Below, piece by piece: positions 53,396 to 63,122 of a stretch of DNA of 64,000 nt. The position numbers and the translations under genes are program-made. Source of the DNA: Curtobacterium sp. VKM Ac-2922 (GTDB lineage Bacteria; Actinomycetota; Actinomycetes; Actinomycetales; Microbacteriaceae); the NCBI RefSeq assembly GCF_022815645.1, contig NZ_JALGRO010000009.1, positions 44,000-107,999 on the forward strand. Direction: 5' to 3'. Below the pieces are notes generated by a model, which had not been told where the DNA came from, made no database searches, and was given only the letters and a program-made list of their open reading frames with translations. How positions within the stretch are numbered: position 1 is the first letter of the stretch; every line of letters starts with the position of its first letter.

Positions 53396-54394
53396 ATGCG
53401 GATCCTCGTCTGGCACGTCCACGGTGGCTGGATGGACGCCTTCGTCCGCGGCCAGCACGAGTACCTGGTGCCGACCACGGACGAACGCGACGGCTGGGGC
53501 CTGGGCGCCGGTGGTCGTGACTGGCCGAACGTGGTCGAGCTCGCACCCGAGGACGTCGCGGACGCCGAGGTCGACCTGGTGGTCCTGCAGCGCACCGACG
53601 AGGCCGAGGTCGCTGCGACCCTGCTGCGCGGGCGCCGGATCCCCACCGTGTTCGTCGAGCACAACGCCCCGCGCGTGGACGTGCCGGACAGCCTGCACCC
53701 GTTCCGCGACCACGCCGACATGACGATCGCGCACGTGACGCACTGGAACGCCCTGATGTGGGACTGCGGCTCCGCGCGGACCACCGTCGTCGAGCACGGC
53801 GTGGTGGACCCGGGCCCGCTGTACTCCGGCCGCCTCGAGCGTTTCGGCGCGGTGATCAACGAGCCCGTCCGGCGCAACCGCGTCGTCGGCACCGACCTGC
53901 TCCCCCGCTTCGCCGAGGTCGCCCCCGTCGACGTGTTCGGCATGGGCACCGAGCGACTCGCCGACCTGGGTCACGGCGACCGGCTGGTCGGGCTCGGCGA
54001 CGTCAAGCCGACCCCGATGCACGCTGCGCTGGCCGAGCGTCGCGCCTACCTGCACCCGAACCGCTGGACCTCGCTCGGGCTGTCGCTCATCGAGGCGATG
54101 CACCTGGCCATGCCGGTGCTGGTGCTGGCGACGACCGACGCGCCCCGGACGGTGCCCGCTGGTGCCGGTGCGATCGCGACCGACGTGGCGGAGCTGACCC
54201 GGGCCTCCCGTGTGCTGCTCGACGACCCGGACGAGGCGCGCCGTCGTGGCGCCGTCGCCCGCGAGGCCGCGCTGGCCCGCCACTCGCTCGCCCGGTTCCT
54301 GGCGGACTGGGACGACCTGCTCGACGACGTCGTGACCCGCCACGCGCGTGCGCGACGCGCGCCGAGGCCGACCCTGGAAGGGAGCACCCGATGA
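53396..54394 (+). CDS. GT4-like glycosyltransferase
   Basis: A 332-residue glycosyltransferase with a GT-B fold. It begins [12 protein letters not shown] and has the GT4 donor motif [23 protein letters not shown] (Glu in SLIEAM) near residue 225. AAAGGGA lies upstream of the ATG at 53396. It overlaps the next GT4 gene by 4 bp (ATGA). Its acceptor and donor are unknown, but its place inside the heptose cluster suggests the same glycan. Confidence 0.85.
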   Translation: MRILVWHVHGGWMDAFVRGQHEYLVPTTDERDGWGLGAGGRDWPNVVELAPEDVADAEVDLVVLQRTDEAEVAATLLRGRRIPTVFVEHNAPRVDVPDSLHPFRDHADMTIAHVTHWNALMWDCGSARTTVVEHGVVDPGPLYSGRLERFGAVINEPVRRNRVVGTDLLPRFAEVAPVDVFGMGTERLADLGHGDRLVGLGDVKPTPMHAALAERRAYLHPNRWTSLGLSLIEAMHLAMPVLVLATTDAPRTVPAGAGAIATDVAELTRASRVLLDDPDEARRRGAVAREAALARHSLARFLADWDDLLDDVVTRHARARRAPRPTLEGSTR

Positions 54395-55704
54395 AGATCG
54401 CGATGGTCTCCGAACACGCCAGTCCCCTCGCTGTGCTGGGCGGGGTCGACGCCGGCGGGCAGAACGTCCACGTCGCCGCGCTGTCGTGCGCCCTGGCCGA
54501 CCGCGGTCACCAGGTCACCGTGTACACGCGCCGCGACGACGCCGAACTGCCGGCTCGGGTGGCGCTGCGTCCGGGTGTCGAGGTCGTACACGTCGACGCC
54601 GGCCCGGCCCGCGTGGTGTCCAAGGACAGCCTGCTGCCGTACATGGCGACGTTCGCCCAGGTGCTCGCAGCGACCTGGTTCGTCGACCGACCCGACGTCG
54701 TGCACGGCCACTTCTGGATGTCCGGACACGCCGCACTCCAGGCCGTGACGCAGGTCCAGGCCAGCACCGGCGGCATCCGGATCCCGATCGTGCAGACCTT
54801 CCACGCACTCGGTGTCGTCAAGCGTCGGCACCAGGGTTCAGCGGACACCAGTCCCGAGGAACGCGCGTGGCTGGAGCCCGCCGTCGGCCGCGGGGTCGAC
54901 CAGGTGGTCGCGACCTGCTCCGACGAGGCGTTCGAGCTGAAGTCGCTCGGCGTCCCGCTGCACGCCATCTCGGTCGTGCCCTGCGGGGTCGACGTCGACC
55001 GCTTCCGTCCGTCCGGCGCCGTCGAGGAACGCGGTCGCACGCACCGGATCCTGACCGCGTCCCGTCTGGTGCGCCGGAAGGGCGTCGGCACGACCATCGC
55101 GGCCCTGGCACAGCTGGTCGCCGCGGGCCGTGACGTCGAGCTGGTCGTCGTCGGGGGTGCCGGCACCGCCGGGTCCGACCTGGCCGACGACCCCGAGTAC
55201 CAGCGGCTGGACGCCCTCGCGCGCTCCCTCGGCGTGCGCGACCACGTGTCGTTCCGGGGGCAGCTCAGCCAGGACGCCATGCCCGCCGTGTACCGCAGCG
55301 CCGACGTCGTCGTGTGCGCACCGTGGTACGAACCGTTCGGCATCGTGCCGCTCGAGTCGATGGCGTGCGGCCGGCCCGTCGTCGCCTCACAGGTCGGCGG
55401 GCTCATCGACACCGTCGTCGAGGACGCCACGGGGCTGCACGTGCCGCCGCGTGACGAGGACGCCGTCGCCGCCGCGATCGCGGGACTGCTCGACGACCCG
55501 GCCCGCGCTGCGGCGTACGGCGCCGCCGGACGCGAGCGGGTCGAGTCCCGCTACGCCTGGAGCCGCGTCGCCGCCGACACCGAGCGCGTCTACGAGCGCT
55601 TGGTCAACGGGGCAGCGGTCACCGGACCGGGCTTCACCACCAGGTCCACGACGTCGGGCCGGGCATCGCGCTCGACCCGCGCCACCGAGAGGACAGCACG
55701 ATGA
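54391..55704 (+). CDS. GT4 glycosyltransferase
   Basis: A 437-residue GT-B enzyme of the GT4 group. The N-terminal acceptor domain has [16 protein letters not shown], and the C-terminal domain has [16 protein letters not shown] and the donor loop [18 protein letters not shown] with the EX7E glutamates. The pattern is that of glycogen-synthase/MshA-like enzymes using a nucleotide hexose or heptose. It overlaps gmhA by 4 bp. A 35-residue Ser/Thr/Arg tail is variable. Confidence 0.9.
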   Translation: MKIAMVSEHASPLAVLGGVDAGGQNVHVAALSCALADRGHQVTVYTRRDDAELPARVALRPGVEVVHVDAGPARVVSKDSLLPYMATFAQVLAATWFVDRPDVVHGHFWMSGHAALQAVTQVQASTGGIRIPIVQTFHALGVVKRRHQGSADTSPEERAWLEPAVGRGVDQVVATCSDEAFELKSLGVPLHAISVVPCGVDVDRFRPSGAVEERGRTHRILTASRLVRRKGVGTTIAALAQLVAAGRDVELVVVGGAGTAGSDLADDPEYQRLDALARSLGVRDHVSFRGQLSQDAMPAVYRSADVVVCAPWYEPFGIVPLESMACGRPVVASQVGGLIDTVVEDATGLHVPPRDEDAVAAAIAGLLDDPARAAAYGAAGRERVESRYAWSRVAADTERVYERLVNGAAVTGPGFTTRSTTSGRASRSTRATERTAR

Positions 55705-56324
55705 CCATCGGACAGAGCAGACTCGGCACGACCGAGCAGCTGAGCGACAGCGCCCGCGCCGTGCACGACCACGTGACCGCCTCGGTGCCCGTCGTGGCCT
55801 CGCTCGTCGACCACGGGGACCACATCGCCGCGTGGGCCGACGACATCGCCGCGCGACTCGTTGCCGGTCGGCGGCTGCTCGCGGCCGGTAACGGCGGTTC
55901 GGCGGCCGAAGCGCAGCACCTGACGTCGGAGCTGACCGGTCGGTTCGACGGCGACCGACCCGCGTACTCCGCGATCTCCTTGCACGCCGAGAGCTCGGCC
56001 GTGACGGCGATCGGCAACGACTACGGGTTCGACGAGGTCTTCGCGCGGCAGGTCCGCGCACATGCACGCGCCGGGGACGTCGTCGTGCTCCTGAGCACCA
56101 GCGGTCGCAGCCCGAACCTGCTGCGTGCTGCCGAGGCCGCCCGCGTCGTCGGTGCCCGCACGATCGCGCTGACCGGGTCACGACCGAACCCGCTGGCCGA
56201 CGCGGTCGACGACGCGATCTGCATCGACGGACCGTCGGCGAACGTGCAGGAGGCGCAGCTGGTCCTGGTGCACGCGCTGTGCCGGGCGATGGAGCCGGCG
56301 CTCCGCCGCGGGGGCCGGCGATGA
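55701..56324 (+). CDS. gmhA: sedoheptulose-7-phosphate isomerase (GmhA-like)
   Basis: A 207-residue SIS-domain protein. [14 protein letters not shown] and SELTGRF match the GmhA active-site segment with its catalytic Glu; [14 protein letters not shown] is the phosphate site; and [16 protein letters not shown] carries the catalytic His. It converts sedoheptulose-7-phosphate to heptose-7-phosphate, the first step toward ADP-heptose. It overlaps both neighbours by 4 bp. Confidence 0.9.
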   Translation: MTIGQSRLGTTEQLSDSARAVHDHVTASVPVVASLVDHGDHIAAWADDIAARLVAGRRLLAAGNGGSAAEAQHLTSELTGRFDGDRPAYSAISLHAESSAVTAIGNDYGFDEVFARQVRAHARAGDVVVLLSTSGRSPNLLRAAEAARVVGARTIALTGSRPNPLADAVDDAICIDGPSANVQEAQLVLVHALCRAMEPALRRGGRR

Positions 56325-57736
56325 TCGCGGCACCGGTGTCGGCCACAGCCGCGACACGGCTGCGCGTCGCCGTCGTCGGCGACACCCTGCTCGACGTCGA
56401 CGTCAGCGGCACGAGCGAACGCCTGAGCCCGGACGCGCCCGTGCCCGTGGTGGACGTCCGGACGGACGATCGTCGTGCGGGGGGCGCCGGACTCGTCGCC
56501 ACGATGCTCGCGAAGGACGGCCACCAGGTCACCCTGGTTACCGTCCTGTCCGACGACGCCCGGGCCGACGAGCTCCACACGCTGCTGCCCGACGTGCGCG
56601 TCGTCGCCGGTCCGTCCGGCGTCGCGACCCCGGTCAAGACCCGCGTCCGGGTCGGGGACCACGCGCTGGTCCGGATCGACGAGGGCTGCGACACCCCGCC
56701 GGTGCCGACCGTCACCGCGGCCATGACCGCTGCGCTGACCGGCGTCGACGCCGTCATCGTCGCCGACTACGGCCGCGGTGTCGCCGCTGCCCCGGCGCTC
56801 CGGGACGCGATCGCCGCCGTCGCCGTGACCACCCCGGTCGTGTGGGACCCGCACCCCCGGGGAGCGGTGCCCGTGCCCGGCATCACCGTCGCCACGCCGA
56901 ACGCGTCCGAGGCCCGCCGCTTCACCGACCTGGCCGGCGACGGCGTGCCGTTCGCGACCGACGCGGCCGCCGCACTGGTCGACGCGTGGGACGTCCGGGC
57001 CGTCGCGATCACCCTCGGTGACCGTGGCGCCCTGGTCGGCCGACGGACGCCCCGTGGCCTGGACGCCCGGTTCCTGCCGGCTCCCTCCGTCACCGCCGGC
57101 GACCCGTGCGGCGCGGGCGACCGGCTCGCGGCCGGAGTCGCGGTCGCCCTCGCCGGTGGCGCCGACGTCCCGGACGCCGTCGCCGCCGGTGTGGCCGACG
57201 CGTCCGCGTACCTGGCGGCCGGCGGCGTCACGTCACTGCTCGCCGGTGCTCCTGCCACCGTCCTCGCCGTCCCGGGAGCGGACCGCGACGCGCTGCGGGT
57301 CGTGCACCGGGTCCGTGCGGACGGGGGCACCGTGGTGGCGACGGGCGGCTGCTTCGACCTGCTGCACGCCGGACACGCCCGCACCCTGTCGGCAGCGCGG
57401 GCCCTGGGTGACTGCCTGGTCGTGTGCCTGAACTCGGACGACTCGGTCCGGCAGATCAAGGGGCCCGAGCGCCCGATCATGACCCAGGACGACCGCGTCG
57501 AGCTGCTGCTGGCGCTGGACTGCGTCGACGCCGTCGTGGTGTTCGACGAGACCACGCCCGACCAGGCCCTACGGCGGTTCCGTCCCGACGTCTGGGCGAA
57601 GGGTGGCGACTACACCGCCGACGAGCTGCCCGAGGCCGTCACGCTCGCGGAGTGGGGCGGACGCGTGGTCACGGTGCCGTTCCACCCGGGCCGGTCGACC
57701 ACCCGCCTGGCGTCCGCGCTCGCGGCCGTCGGCTGA
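56321..57736 (+). CDS. hldE: HldE-like heptose kinase/adenylyltransferase, copy 1
   Basis: A 471-residue bifunctional protein. Residues about 12-310 are a PfkB kinase (VVGDTLLDVDVSG; second motif GDPCGAGDRLAAG, where the base Asp is kept). Residues about 335-470 are an RfaE2-type nucleotidyltransferase with GGCFDLLHAGHARTL and SDDSVRQIKGPERPI. In E. coli the two domains phosphorylate heptose-7-phosphate and adenylate heptose-1-phosphate. The GGAAN motif is altered to GGAGLVA here. It overlaps gmhA by 4 bp. A second hldE-type gene lies at 61536. Confidence 0.9.
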   Translation: MIAAPVSATAATRLRVAVVGDTLLDVDVSGTSERLSPDAPVPVVDVRTDDRRAGGAGLVATMLAKDGHQVTLVTVLSDDARADELHTLLPDVRVVAGPSGVATPVKTRVRVGDHALVRIDEGCDTPPVPTVTAAMTAALTGVDAVIVADYGRGVAAAPALRDAIAAVAVTTPVVWDPHPRGAVPVPGITVATPNASEARRFTDLAGDGVPFATDAAAALVDAWDVRAVAITLGDRGALVGRRTPRGLDARFLPAPSVTAGDPCGAGDRLAAGVAVALAGGADVPDAVAAGVADASAYLAAGGVTSLLAGAPATVLAVPGADRDALRVVHRVRADGGTVVATGGCFDLLHAGHARTLSAARALGDCLVVCLNSDDSVRQIKGPERPIMTQDDRVELLLALDCVDAVVVFDETTPDQALRRFRPDVWAKGGDYTADELPEAVTLAEWGGRVVTVPFHPGRSTTRLASALAAVG

Positions 57737-57793
57737 GCGCGGTCCCGGCGTAGCCGCGGCCCCACACACCTGATCCACCACGGAAGGAACTCC

Positions 57794-58498
57794 ATGCCCG
57801 TCCCCACCACCCCCATCGGCCGCGTCCTCGTCACCGGCGGCGCCAGCGGACTCGGAGCGGCCGTCGTCGACGCCGTGCTCGAGGCCGGCGGCACCCCGAT
57901 CGTCCTCGACCTGCGGGTCGAGCACGTGGCAGACGGTGTCGACGCGGTCGCGGTCGACGTGACGGACACCGCCGCCACCGAACAGGCCGTCCGCGACGCC
58001 GCCGAGCGTCACGGCGGCCTGGACGCGGTCGTCACCGCCGCCGGCATCGACAAGCCCGCGCCGATCGGTGCCCTGTCCGCGACGGACTGGGAGCAGATCG
58101 TCGGCGTGAACCTGCTCGGCACCGCGGCCGTCGTGCGCGCTGCCCTGCCGACGCTCGAGGCGAACCACGGCCGCGTCGTCACGATCGCGTCCTCCCTCGC
58201 ACTGCGTGGTGTGGGCGACGGCACCGCCTACTCGGCGTCGAAGTTCGGCGTGCGCGGCTTCTCGCAGGCGCTGGCCGCCGAGACCGCCGGCCGGGTCGGT
58301 GTGACCAACGTGATCCCGGCGGGCATGCGGACGAACTTCTTCGCCGACCGCACCGAGCAGTACAAGCCGGGCCCTGACGCGCTGTTGATCGAGCCGTCGT
58401 ACGTGGCGAACGCGATCCTGTTCGCGCTGGCGCAGCCTGCCGGCTGCGAGATCCGCGAGCTCTCGATCATGCCGGCCACCGAGCCGAGCTGGCCGTGA
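57794..58498 (+). CDS. short-chain dehydrogenase/reductase
   Basis: A 234-residue classical SDR. TGGASGLGAA binds NAD(P), TAAGIDK is a variant of NNAG, and the active site is S in IASSLAL with YSASKFG. It is too short and of the wrong subtype to be HldD, the extended-SDR epimerase that usually acts on ADP-heptose. It follows hldE by 57 bp with GGAAGGA as SD. A role in modifying the heptose is possible but unproven. Confidence 0.88.
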   Translation: MPVPTTPIGRVLVTGGASGLGAAVVDAVLEAGGTPIVLDLRVEHVADGVDAVAVDVTDTAATEQAVRDAAERHGGLDAVVTAAGIDKPAPIGALSATDWEQIVGVNLLGTAAVVRAALPTLEANHGRVVTIASSLALRGVGDGTAYSASKFGVRGFSQALAAETAGRVGVTNVIPAGMRTNFFADRTEQYKPGPDALLIEPSYVANAILFALAQPAGCEIRELSIMPATEPSWP

Positions 58499-58805
58499 GC
58501 CCACCCCGCTGACGGACGGGAGGCCCGGTGCCAGCTGGCACCGGGCCTCCCGTCCGTCGCGGGGCCCGGCCGCGTGCGTCGCGCGCCCGGCGCCGCCCCC
58601 TCCCGCGCATCGCGATTGGTCACGACTCCCCGCTCAGTTCTGCCGACTGGTCGAGGACCGTCGCTCAGAGCCCGGTCGGTCGACGATTCGTGACCGGTCG
58701 CCGGATCGGCGGCGGGGTGTCCTGACCGGTCGGGACACCTGCGCCGGATGCATGAACGACGGTTCGTGACCTGTCGGCGGGTCGGCGGCGGGGTGTCGTG
58801 ACCGG
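58499..58805. other. 307-bp region without a gene
   Basis: It holds the 48-bp palindrome and the two 51-bp direct repeats annotated separately. Nothing else is recognised. Confidence 0.6.
58511..58558. repeat. perfect 48-bp palindrome (palindromic element)
   Basis: Each arm is 24 bases, starting GACGGACGGGAGGCCCGGTG, with no loop (centre AGCT). It begins 12 bp after the SDR stop and lies before the convergent GT9 gene. Best conserved copy of the element. Confidence 0.85.
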
Positions 58806-58807
58806 TC
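58681..58807. repeat. two 51-bp direct repeats, 76 bp apart
   Basis: Copies 58681-58731 and 58757-58807 are about 90% identical (CGACGATTCGTGACC... versus CGACGGTTCGTGACC...). The second ends at the stop codon of the GT9 gene. Confidence 0.75.
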
Positions 58808-59903
58808 AGCGCGTGCGGAGCAGGTCCTCGACGTCGGCGAGCACCTGCTCTGGCGTGACCTGATCGACGTAGGACGGGTCGTGCTCGCACCGCTCGGCGG
58901 TCCAGCCGACCTGGGTGACATCGATCCCGCACACCGGGCAGCGGGTCACGAAGGACATGTGCACGCGGTGTCGGCCGCGGTCCATCGGCCCGGCGTTGAC
59001 GACGTTGCCGAACCAGAACACGCCGACCGTGCGGGTGCCGACCGCGACCGCCAGGTGCCGCGGGCCGGAGTCGTCGCCGACCATCACGTCCGCGGCGCCG
59101 AGCACCGCGGGCAGCTCCGACAGCGGCAGCGTGCCGACCAGGTCGTGCAGACGCTCCGCCGTGCCACCGGTCTCCTGCTTCCGCACCGCGGCCACGATCG
59201 CGTCGGCTGCCGGACGGTCGGAGGCGTCCCCGACCAGCACCACGTCGTCCCCCGCTGCCAGACGGGCGACCGCGACGGCGGCGAACCGGTCCGGACTCCA
59301 GCGGCGTCGAGGGTCGGTCGCGCCGGGGTGCATGGCGATCAGCGTCCCGCTGACGCCGAGCCGTGTGCGGACCGCTGCACGCTCGTCGTCCGTGACGGTG
59401 ATCCGCGGGTCGAGCGTCACGGGCTCGGCACCGGCCAACGCGGCGACCTCGAGCCCGCGCAGCACCTCGTGTTGGTAGTAGACGTAGCGGACCCAGCGTT
59501 CCAGGACCTCGGCGTCCTCGGTCGCGGTGCCGACGGTGTGCGGTGCCTGGAGCCGCAGCAGGAACGGGTTCGAGTTGCGGCCGCCGCCGTGCAGTTGGAC
59601 CGCCAGGTCGAAGCGACCCCGCAGCCGGTGTTCGAAGTCGGCCAGGGTCGGGGCGTCAGCGCCCGAGTCACGGACGCCGGGGTGCACGGGCAGCTCCTCG
59701 ACCGCGTGGATGGCGTCCGTCCGGCCGTCGAGCAGGGCCTTCGCCGCCGGCGTGCCGAGCAGGGTCAGCCGTGCGTCGGGGTACGTCGCCGCGAGGGCCT
59801 CGATCGCCGGCATCGCGAACATCAGGTCACCGAGCCCGCCGCCCCGGAGCACCGCGATCTCGCGGACCCCCTCGAACCGTTCGCCGCCCTGTCCGATCTG
59901 CAT
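58806..59903 (-). CDS. glycosyltransferase family 9, copy 3
   Basis: A 365-residue GT9 enzyme. N-terminal VLRGGGLGDLMFAMPAIEAL, central AMHPGATDPRRRWSPDRFAA and donor site VGDDSGPRHLAVAVG are conserved. Four Cys near the C-terminus (CPVCGIDV and AERCEHD) suggest a small metal site. The ATG at 59903 is chosen; the frame upstream is shadow. It faces away from the ALDH-hldE pair and may share regulation with them. Confidence 0.88.
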   Translation of the reverse strand: MQIGQGGERFEGVREIAVLRGGGLGDLMFAMPAIEALAATYPDARLTLLGTPAAKALLDGRTDAIHAVEELPVHPGVRDSGADAPTLADFEHRLRGRFDLAVQLHGGGRNSNPFLLRLQAPHTVGTATEDAEVLERWVRYVYYQHEVLRGLEVAALAGAEPVTLDPRITVTDDERAAVRTRLGVSGTLIAMHPGATDPRRRWSPDRFAAVAVARLAAGDDVVLVGDASDRPAADAIVAAVRKQETGGTAERLHDLVGTLPLSELPAVLGAADVMVGDDSGPRHLAVAVGTRTVGVFWFGNVVNAGPMDRGRHRVHMSFVTRCPVCGIDVTQVGWTAERCEHDPSYVDQVTPEQVLADVEDLLRTR

Positions 59904-60063
59904 CACGCCCGTCGTCTCCCTCGTCCTGCCGTCGCTCCTGTCTACCGACGCGCACCCGGGAGCACGCTCGTGCGCCGCGGAACGCGGAGCCCGTGCCCCC
60001 GCCCAGGGACCGAGGAGCACCGTCGGACCTCCCCCTCCCGACCGTCGTCCCGGAAGGACCCAC

Positions 60064-61539
60064 ATGACGCTCGAAGCCCCCACCTCGACCACCGAGATCG
60101 TCGTCCTGGACCCGGTCACCGGCGAGGTCGCTTCGACCACGGCGGTCGCGACTCCCGAACAGGTCCATGACGCCGTCAGCCGCGCTCGTGCCGCGTTCCC
60201 GACCTGGTCGCGAACCGCCCCGGCCGACCGCGGGGCACTCCTCCGCACAGCCGCGGAGCACCTGCGTGCGCACGCGGACGAGCTCGCCGCACTGAACACC
60301 CTTGAGACCGGCAAGACCCCGGGCGACGCGCTGGGTGGTGTGGAGGCCGGCATCGGCACGCTCCTGCAGGACGCCGAGCTCGGTCCGCTGCACCGTGGCG
60401 AGGCCCTGCGCGGGCAGCACGGTGCTGCCGACTGGACGATCCCGCACCCGCGCGGCGTCGTCCTGGCGCTCACGCCGTGGAACGACCCGGTGGCCGTCGC
60501 GCTCGGCATCCTCGGTGCCGCCGTCGTGACGGGCAACACGGTCGTGCACAAGGGCAGTGAGCGGTGCCCTGCGACCATCGCCCGCCTGAACGAGCTGCTG
60601 GCCGAGGTCCTGCCCGACGGCGTGTTGGTGGGGGTCGACGGCGACGCCACCACGGGCGAAGCGCCGCTGGCCGAGCACGGCATCGCGGTCTACGCGCACG
60701 TCGGCTCGACGGCGACGGGCGACCGGCTCGCTGCGGTCGCGACGAGCACCCGCGCGCACGTGATCCGCGAGAACGGCGGCAACGACGCGATCGTCATCGA
60801 CGCCGACGTCGACCCGGTGTGGGCCGCCGGTCAGGCCGCGCTCGGTGCGTTCGCGAACACCGGCCAGATCTGCACCAGTGTGGAGCGCGTCTACGTGCAC
60901 CGAGCCATCGCCCAGGAGTTCGTCACGGCGCTCGTGGCCGAAGCGGACCGGCGCACCGCATCGCCCGCGACGGAGTACGGCCCCCTGGTGGACGAGCGTC
61001 TGCGGACGACGGTGCAGCAGCACGTCGACGACGCCGTCGCCCGAGGAGCGTCGATCCGCACCGGCGGCGTCGTCCCCGAGGGCAGCGGCACGGCGTACCC
61101 GGCGACGGTCCTCACCGACGTGCCGGACGACGCCCTCGCGCTCACCGAGGAGACCTTCGGACCGATCGCCCCCGTGCGCGTGGTCGACTCCTTCGACGAG
61201 GGCCTCCGCCTGGCTGCCGCCGACCACTACGGTCTGGCCGCCACCGTGCTGACGAACGACACCGGTGCGGCGCTGCGGGCGGCGGCGACACTGCCCGTCG
61301 GCACCGTCAAGGTGAACGCGGTGTTCGGTGGAGCACCCGGTGGCAGCGCCGAACCGCGTGGAGCGTCCGGCGCCGGGTTCGGCTACGGCCCCCACCTGCT
61401 GGACGAGATGACGACGACGACCGTGGTGCACCTCGAGGCGGCGACCGCCCGAGCGACGACGCGCGACGCCGACACCATCGACGCACCCGACACCGTCGAC
61501 GCACCCTGCACCGCTGCCGCGGAGGGGTTCGACCGATGA
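60064..61539 (+). CDS. aldehyde dehydrogenase
   Basis: A 491-residue NAD(P)-dependent ALDH. The cofactor loop is HVGSTATGDRL, the general base Glu is in IRENGGNDAI and the nucleophile Cys is in NTGQICTSVERV. Length and order fit the family. GGAAGGA precedes the ATG. It overlaps hldE copy 2 by 4 bp, so it probably acts on a sugar or sugar-derived aldehyde in the same pathway; the substrate is unknown. The last 35 residues are Ala/Asp/Thr-rich and variable. Confidence 0.92.
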   Translation: MTLEAPTSTTEIVVLDPVTGEVASTTAVATPEQVHDAVSRARAAFPTWSRTAPADRGALLRTAAEHLRAHADELAALNTLETGKTPGDALGGVEAGIGTLLQDAELGPLHRGEALRGQHGAADWTIPHPRGVVLALTPWNDPVAVALGILGAAVVTGNTVVHKGSERCPATIARLNELLAEVLPDGVLVGVDGDATTGEAPLAEHGIAVYAHVGSTATGDRLAAVATSTRAHVIRENGGNDAIVIDADVDPVWAAGQAALGAFANTGQICTSVERVYVHRAIAQEFVTALVAEADRRTASPATEYGPLVDERLRTTVQQHVDDAVARGASIRTGGVVPEGSGTAYPATVLTDVPDDALALTEETFGPIAPVRVVDSFDEGLRLAAADHYGLAATVLTNDTGAALRAAATLPVGTVKVNAVFGGAPGGSAEPRGASGAGFGYGPHLLDEMTTTTVVHLEAATARATTRDADTIDAPDTVDAPCTAAAEGFDR

Positions 61540-63053
61540 CCGCCGACGTCCGCCTTGTCCGCGACGTCGTCGCGCGCATCGATGACCGCGAGCCACTCGT
61601 CGTCGTGATCGGCGACCCGATCCTGGACCGCTGGACCATCGGCGAGGCCGAGCGCGTCTCACGCGAGGCGCCCGCTCCGGTCGTCCGCGTCACCGAGACC
61701 ATCGCGGTGCCGGGCGGCGCCGCCAACACCGCCGTCAACGCCCGCGCGCTCGGTGCCCGCGTCCGCATGGTCGGACTGATCGGGGACGACGAGGCCGGTG
61801 CCGTCCTCCGTGACCGTCTTGCCGCGGCCGGTGTCGACACCACGTCCCTGATCGCCGTGCCCGGAGCCACGACGACCACGAAGTCGCGCATCGTCGGCGG
61901 GGACCGGGTCGTCGTCCGCGTGGACGACCTGGCCGGATTCCCGACAGCCGGCCACACCGACCAGCTCGCAGCAGCCGTGGCGCGTGCGCTCCGCGGGGCG
62001 GACGCCGCCGTCGTGTGCGACTACGGGCTCGGCGTGACGCCGGAGTCCGTGCTCTCCGTGCTCGACCGGGACCGTCCCGACGTGGTCGTCGTCGACGCGC
62101 ACGACCTGCGCGGGTGGCACGATCTGCACCCCGACCTCGTGACGCCGAACGCCGGCGAGGCCGCCGCGGTGCTCGGTGTCGACCTTGGCATCGGTGCCGA
62201 CCGGGCTGACGCCGTGGTCGCGCAGCGTGCGACGCTCTTCCGCGTCACCGGTGCCCGGGCTGCCGTCGTCACGCTGGACCGGAACGGCACGATCCTGCTC
62301 GAGGCGAGCGTCGGACGCGACGACGCGCGGCCAGACGGACCTGACGATCACCGCGGCTTCCGCACCCGCGCGACCCCGGCCTCCGAGCAACAGGCCTCCG
62401 GCGCCGGCGACACGTTCTGTGCCGCAGCCAGCGTCGCCCTGGCCGTCGGCTCGACCCCGCGCGAGGCCGTGCAGTTCGCCCAGGCCGCTGCCGACGTCGT
62501 CGTCCGCGAGGCCGGCACCTCGACGTGCGACACCGCATCGCTGCTCCGGTCGGTCGAGGCTCCGGCGGAGACGGTCGTCGACCATGACGACCTGGCCGCA
62601 GCTGTCGACGCCGCACACCGCGAGGGGCGTCGTGTGGTCTTCACGAACGGGTGCTTCGACGTGGTGCACCGCGGCCACACCTCGTACCTGCGGCAGGCGA
62701 AGGAACTCGGTGACCTGCTCGTCGTCGCCCTGAACGACGACGACTCCGTCCGCCGGCTGAAGGGCCCGGAGCGCCCGATCAACACCGCCGAGGACCGCGC
62801 CGGAGTGCTGGCGGCGCTGGCGTGCGTCGACCTGGTCACGGTCTTCGCGACGGACACCCCCATCCCGCTGCTCGAACGGGTGCGCCCCGACGTGTACGTC
62901 AAGGGCGGCGACTACTCCCCCGAGATGCTCAGCGAGACCGCGGTCGTCCGGGCCTACGGCGGCGAGGTCGTCATGGTCGACTACGTCCCCGAGCACTCCA
63001 CCAGCGCGGTCGTCCGCCGCATCCGCGAGACCTCGCGCGGCGATGTCGACTGA
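61536..63053 (+). CDS. hldE: HldE-like heptose kinase/adenylyltransferase, copy 2
   Basis: A 505-residue bifunctional protein. The PfkB domain (about 10-340) has VIGDPILDRWTIG, VPGGAANTAVNARALG and SGAGDTFCAAASVALA. The nucleotidyltransferase domain (about 365-500) has FTNGCFDVVHRGHTSYL, RRLKGPERPINTAEDR and KGGDYSPEML. It is closer to the E. coli HldE pattern than copy 1. It overlaps the ALDH gene by 4 bp and ends the operon before a strong hairpin. Confidence 0.93.
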   Translation: MTADVRLVRDVVARIDDREPLVVVIGDPILDRWTIGEAERVSREAPAPVVRVTETIAVPGGAANTAVNARALGARVRMVGLIGDDEAGAVLRDRLAAAGVDTTSLIAVPGATTTTKSRIVGGDRVVVRVDDLAGFPTAGHTDQLAAAVARALRGADAAVVCDYGLGVTPESVLSVLDRDRPDVVVVDAHDLRGWHDLHPDLVTPNAGEAAAVLGVDLGIGADRADAVVAQRATLFRVTGARAAVVTLDRNGTILLEASVGRDDARPDGPDDHRGFRTRATPASEQQASGAGDTFCAAASVALAVGSTPREAVQFAQAAADVVVREAGTSTCDTASLLRSVEAPAETVVDHDDLAAAVDAAHREGRRVVFTNGCFDVVHRGHTSYLRQAKELGDLLVVALNDDDSVRRLKGPERPINTAEDRAGVLAALACVDLVTVFATDTPIPLLERVRPDVYVKGGDYSPEMLSETAVVRAYGGEVVMVDYVPEHSTSAVVRRIRETSRGDVD

Positions 63054-63068
63054 CGGCCGCTCGAGGGT

Positions 63069-63111
63069 GCAGAAGACGTCGGGCCGCGCGCATCAAACCG
63101 ACGTCTTCTGC
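63069..63111. terminator. bidirectional terminator hairpin
   Basis: Perfect 14-bp arms (GCAGAAGACGTCGG / CCGACGTCTTCTGC) with a 15-base loop, between the convergent hldE and CPBP genes. Confidence 0.8.
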
Positions 63112-63122
63112 TCCGTGGATGC

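Noticed and set aside
57794..58498. HldD epimerase for the heptose pathway
   Set aside because: At 234 residues with YSASK and a C-terminus of classical SDR type it is not an extended SDR like HldD.
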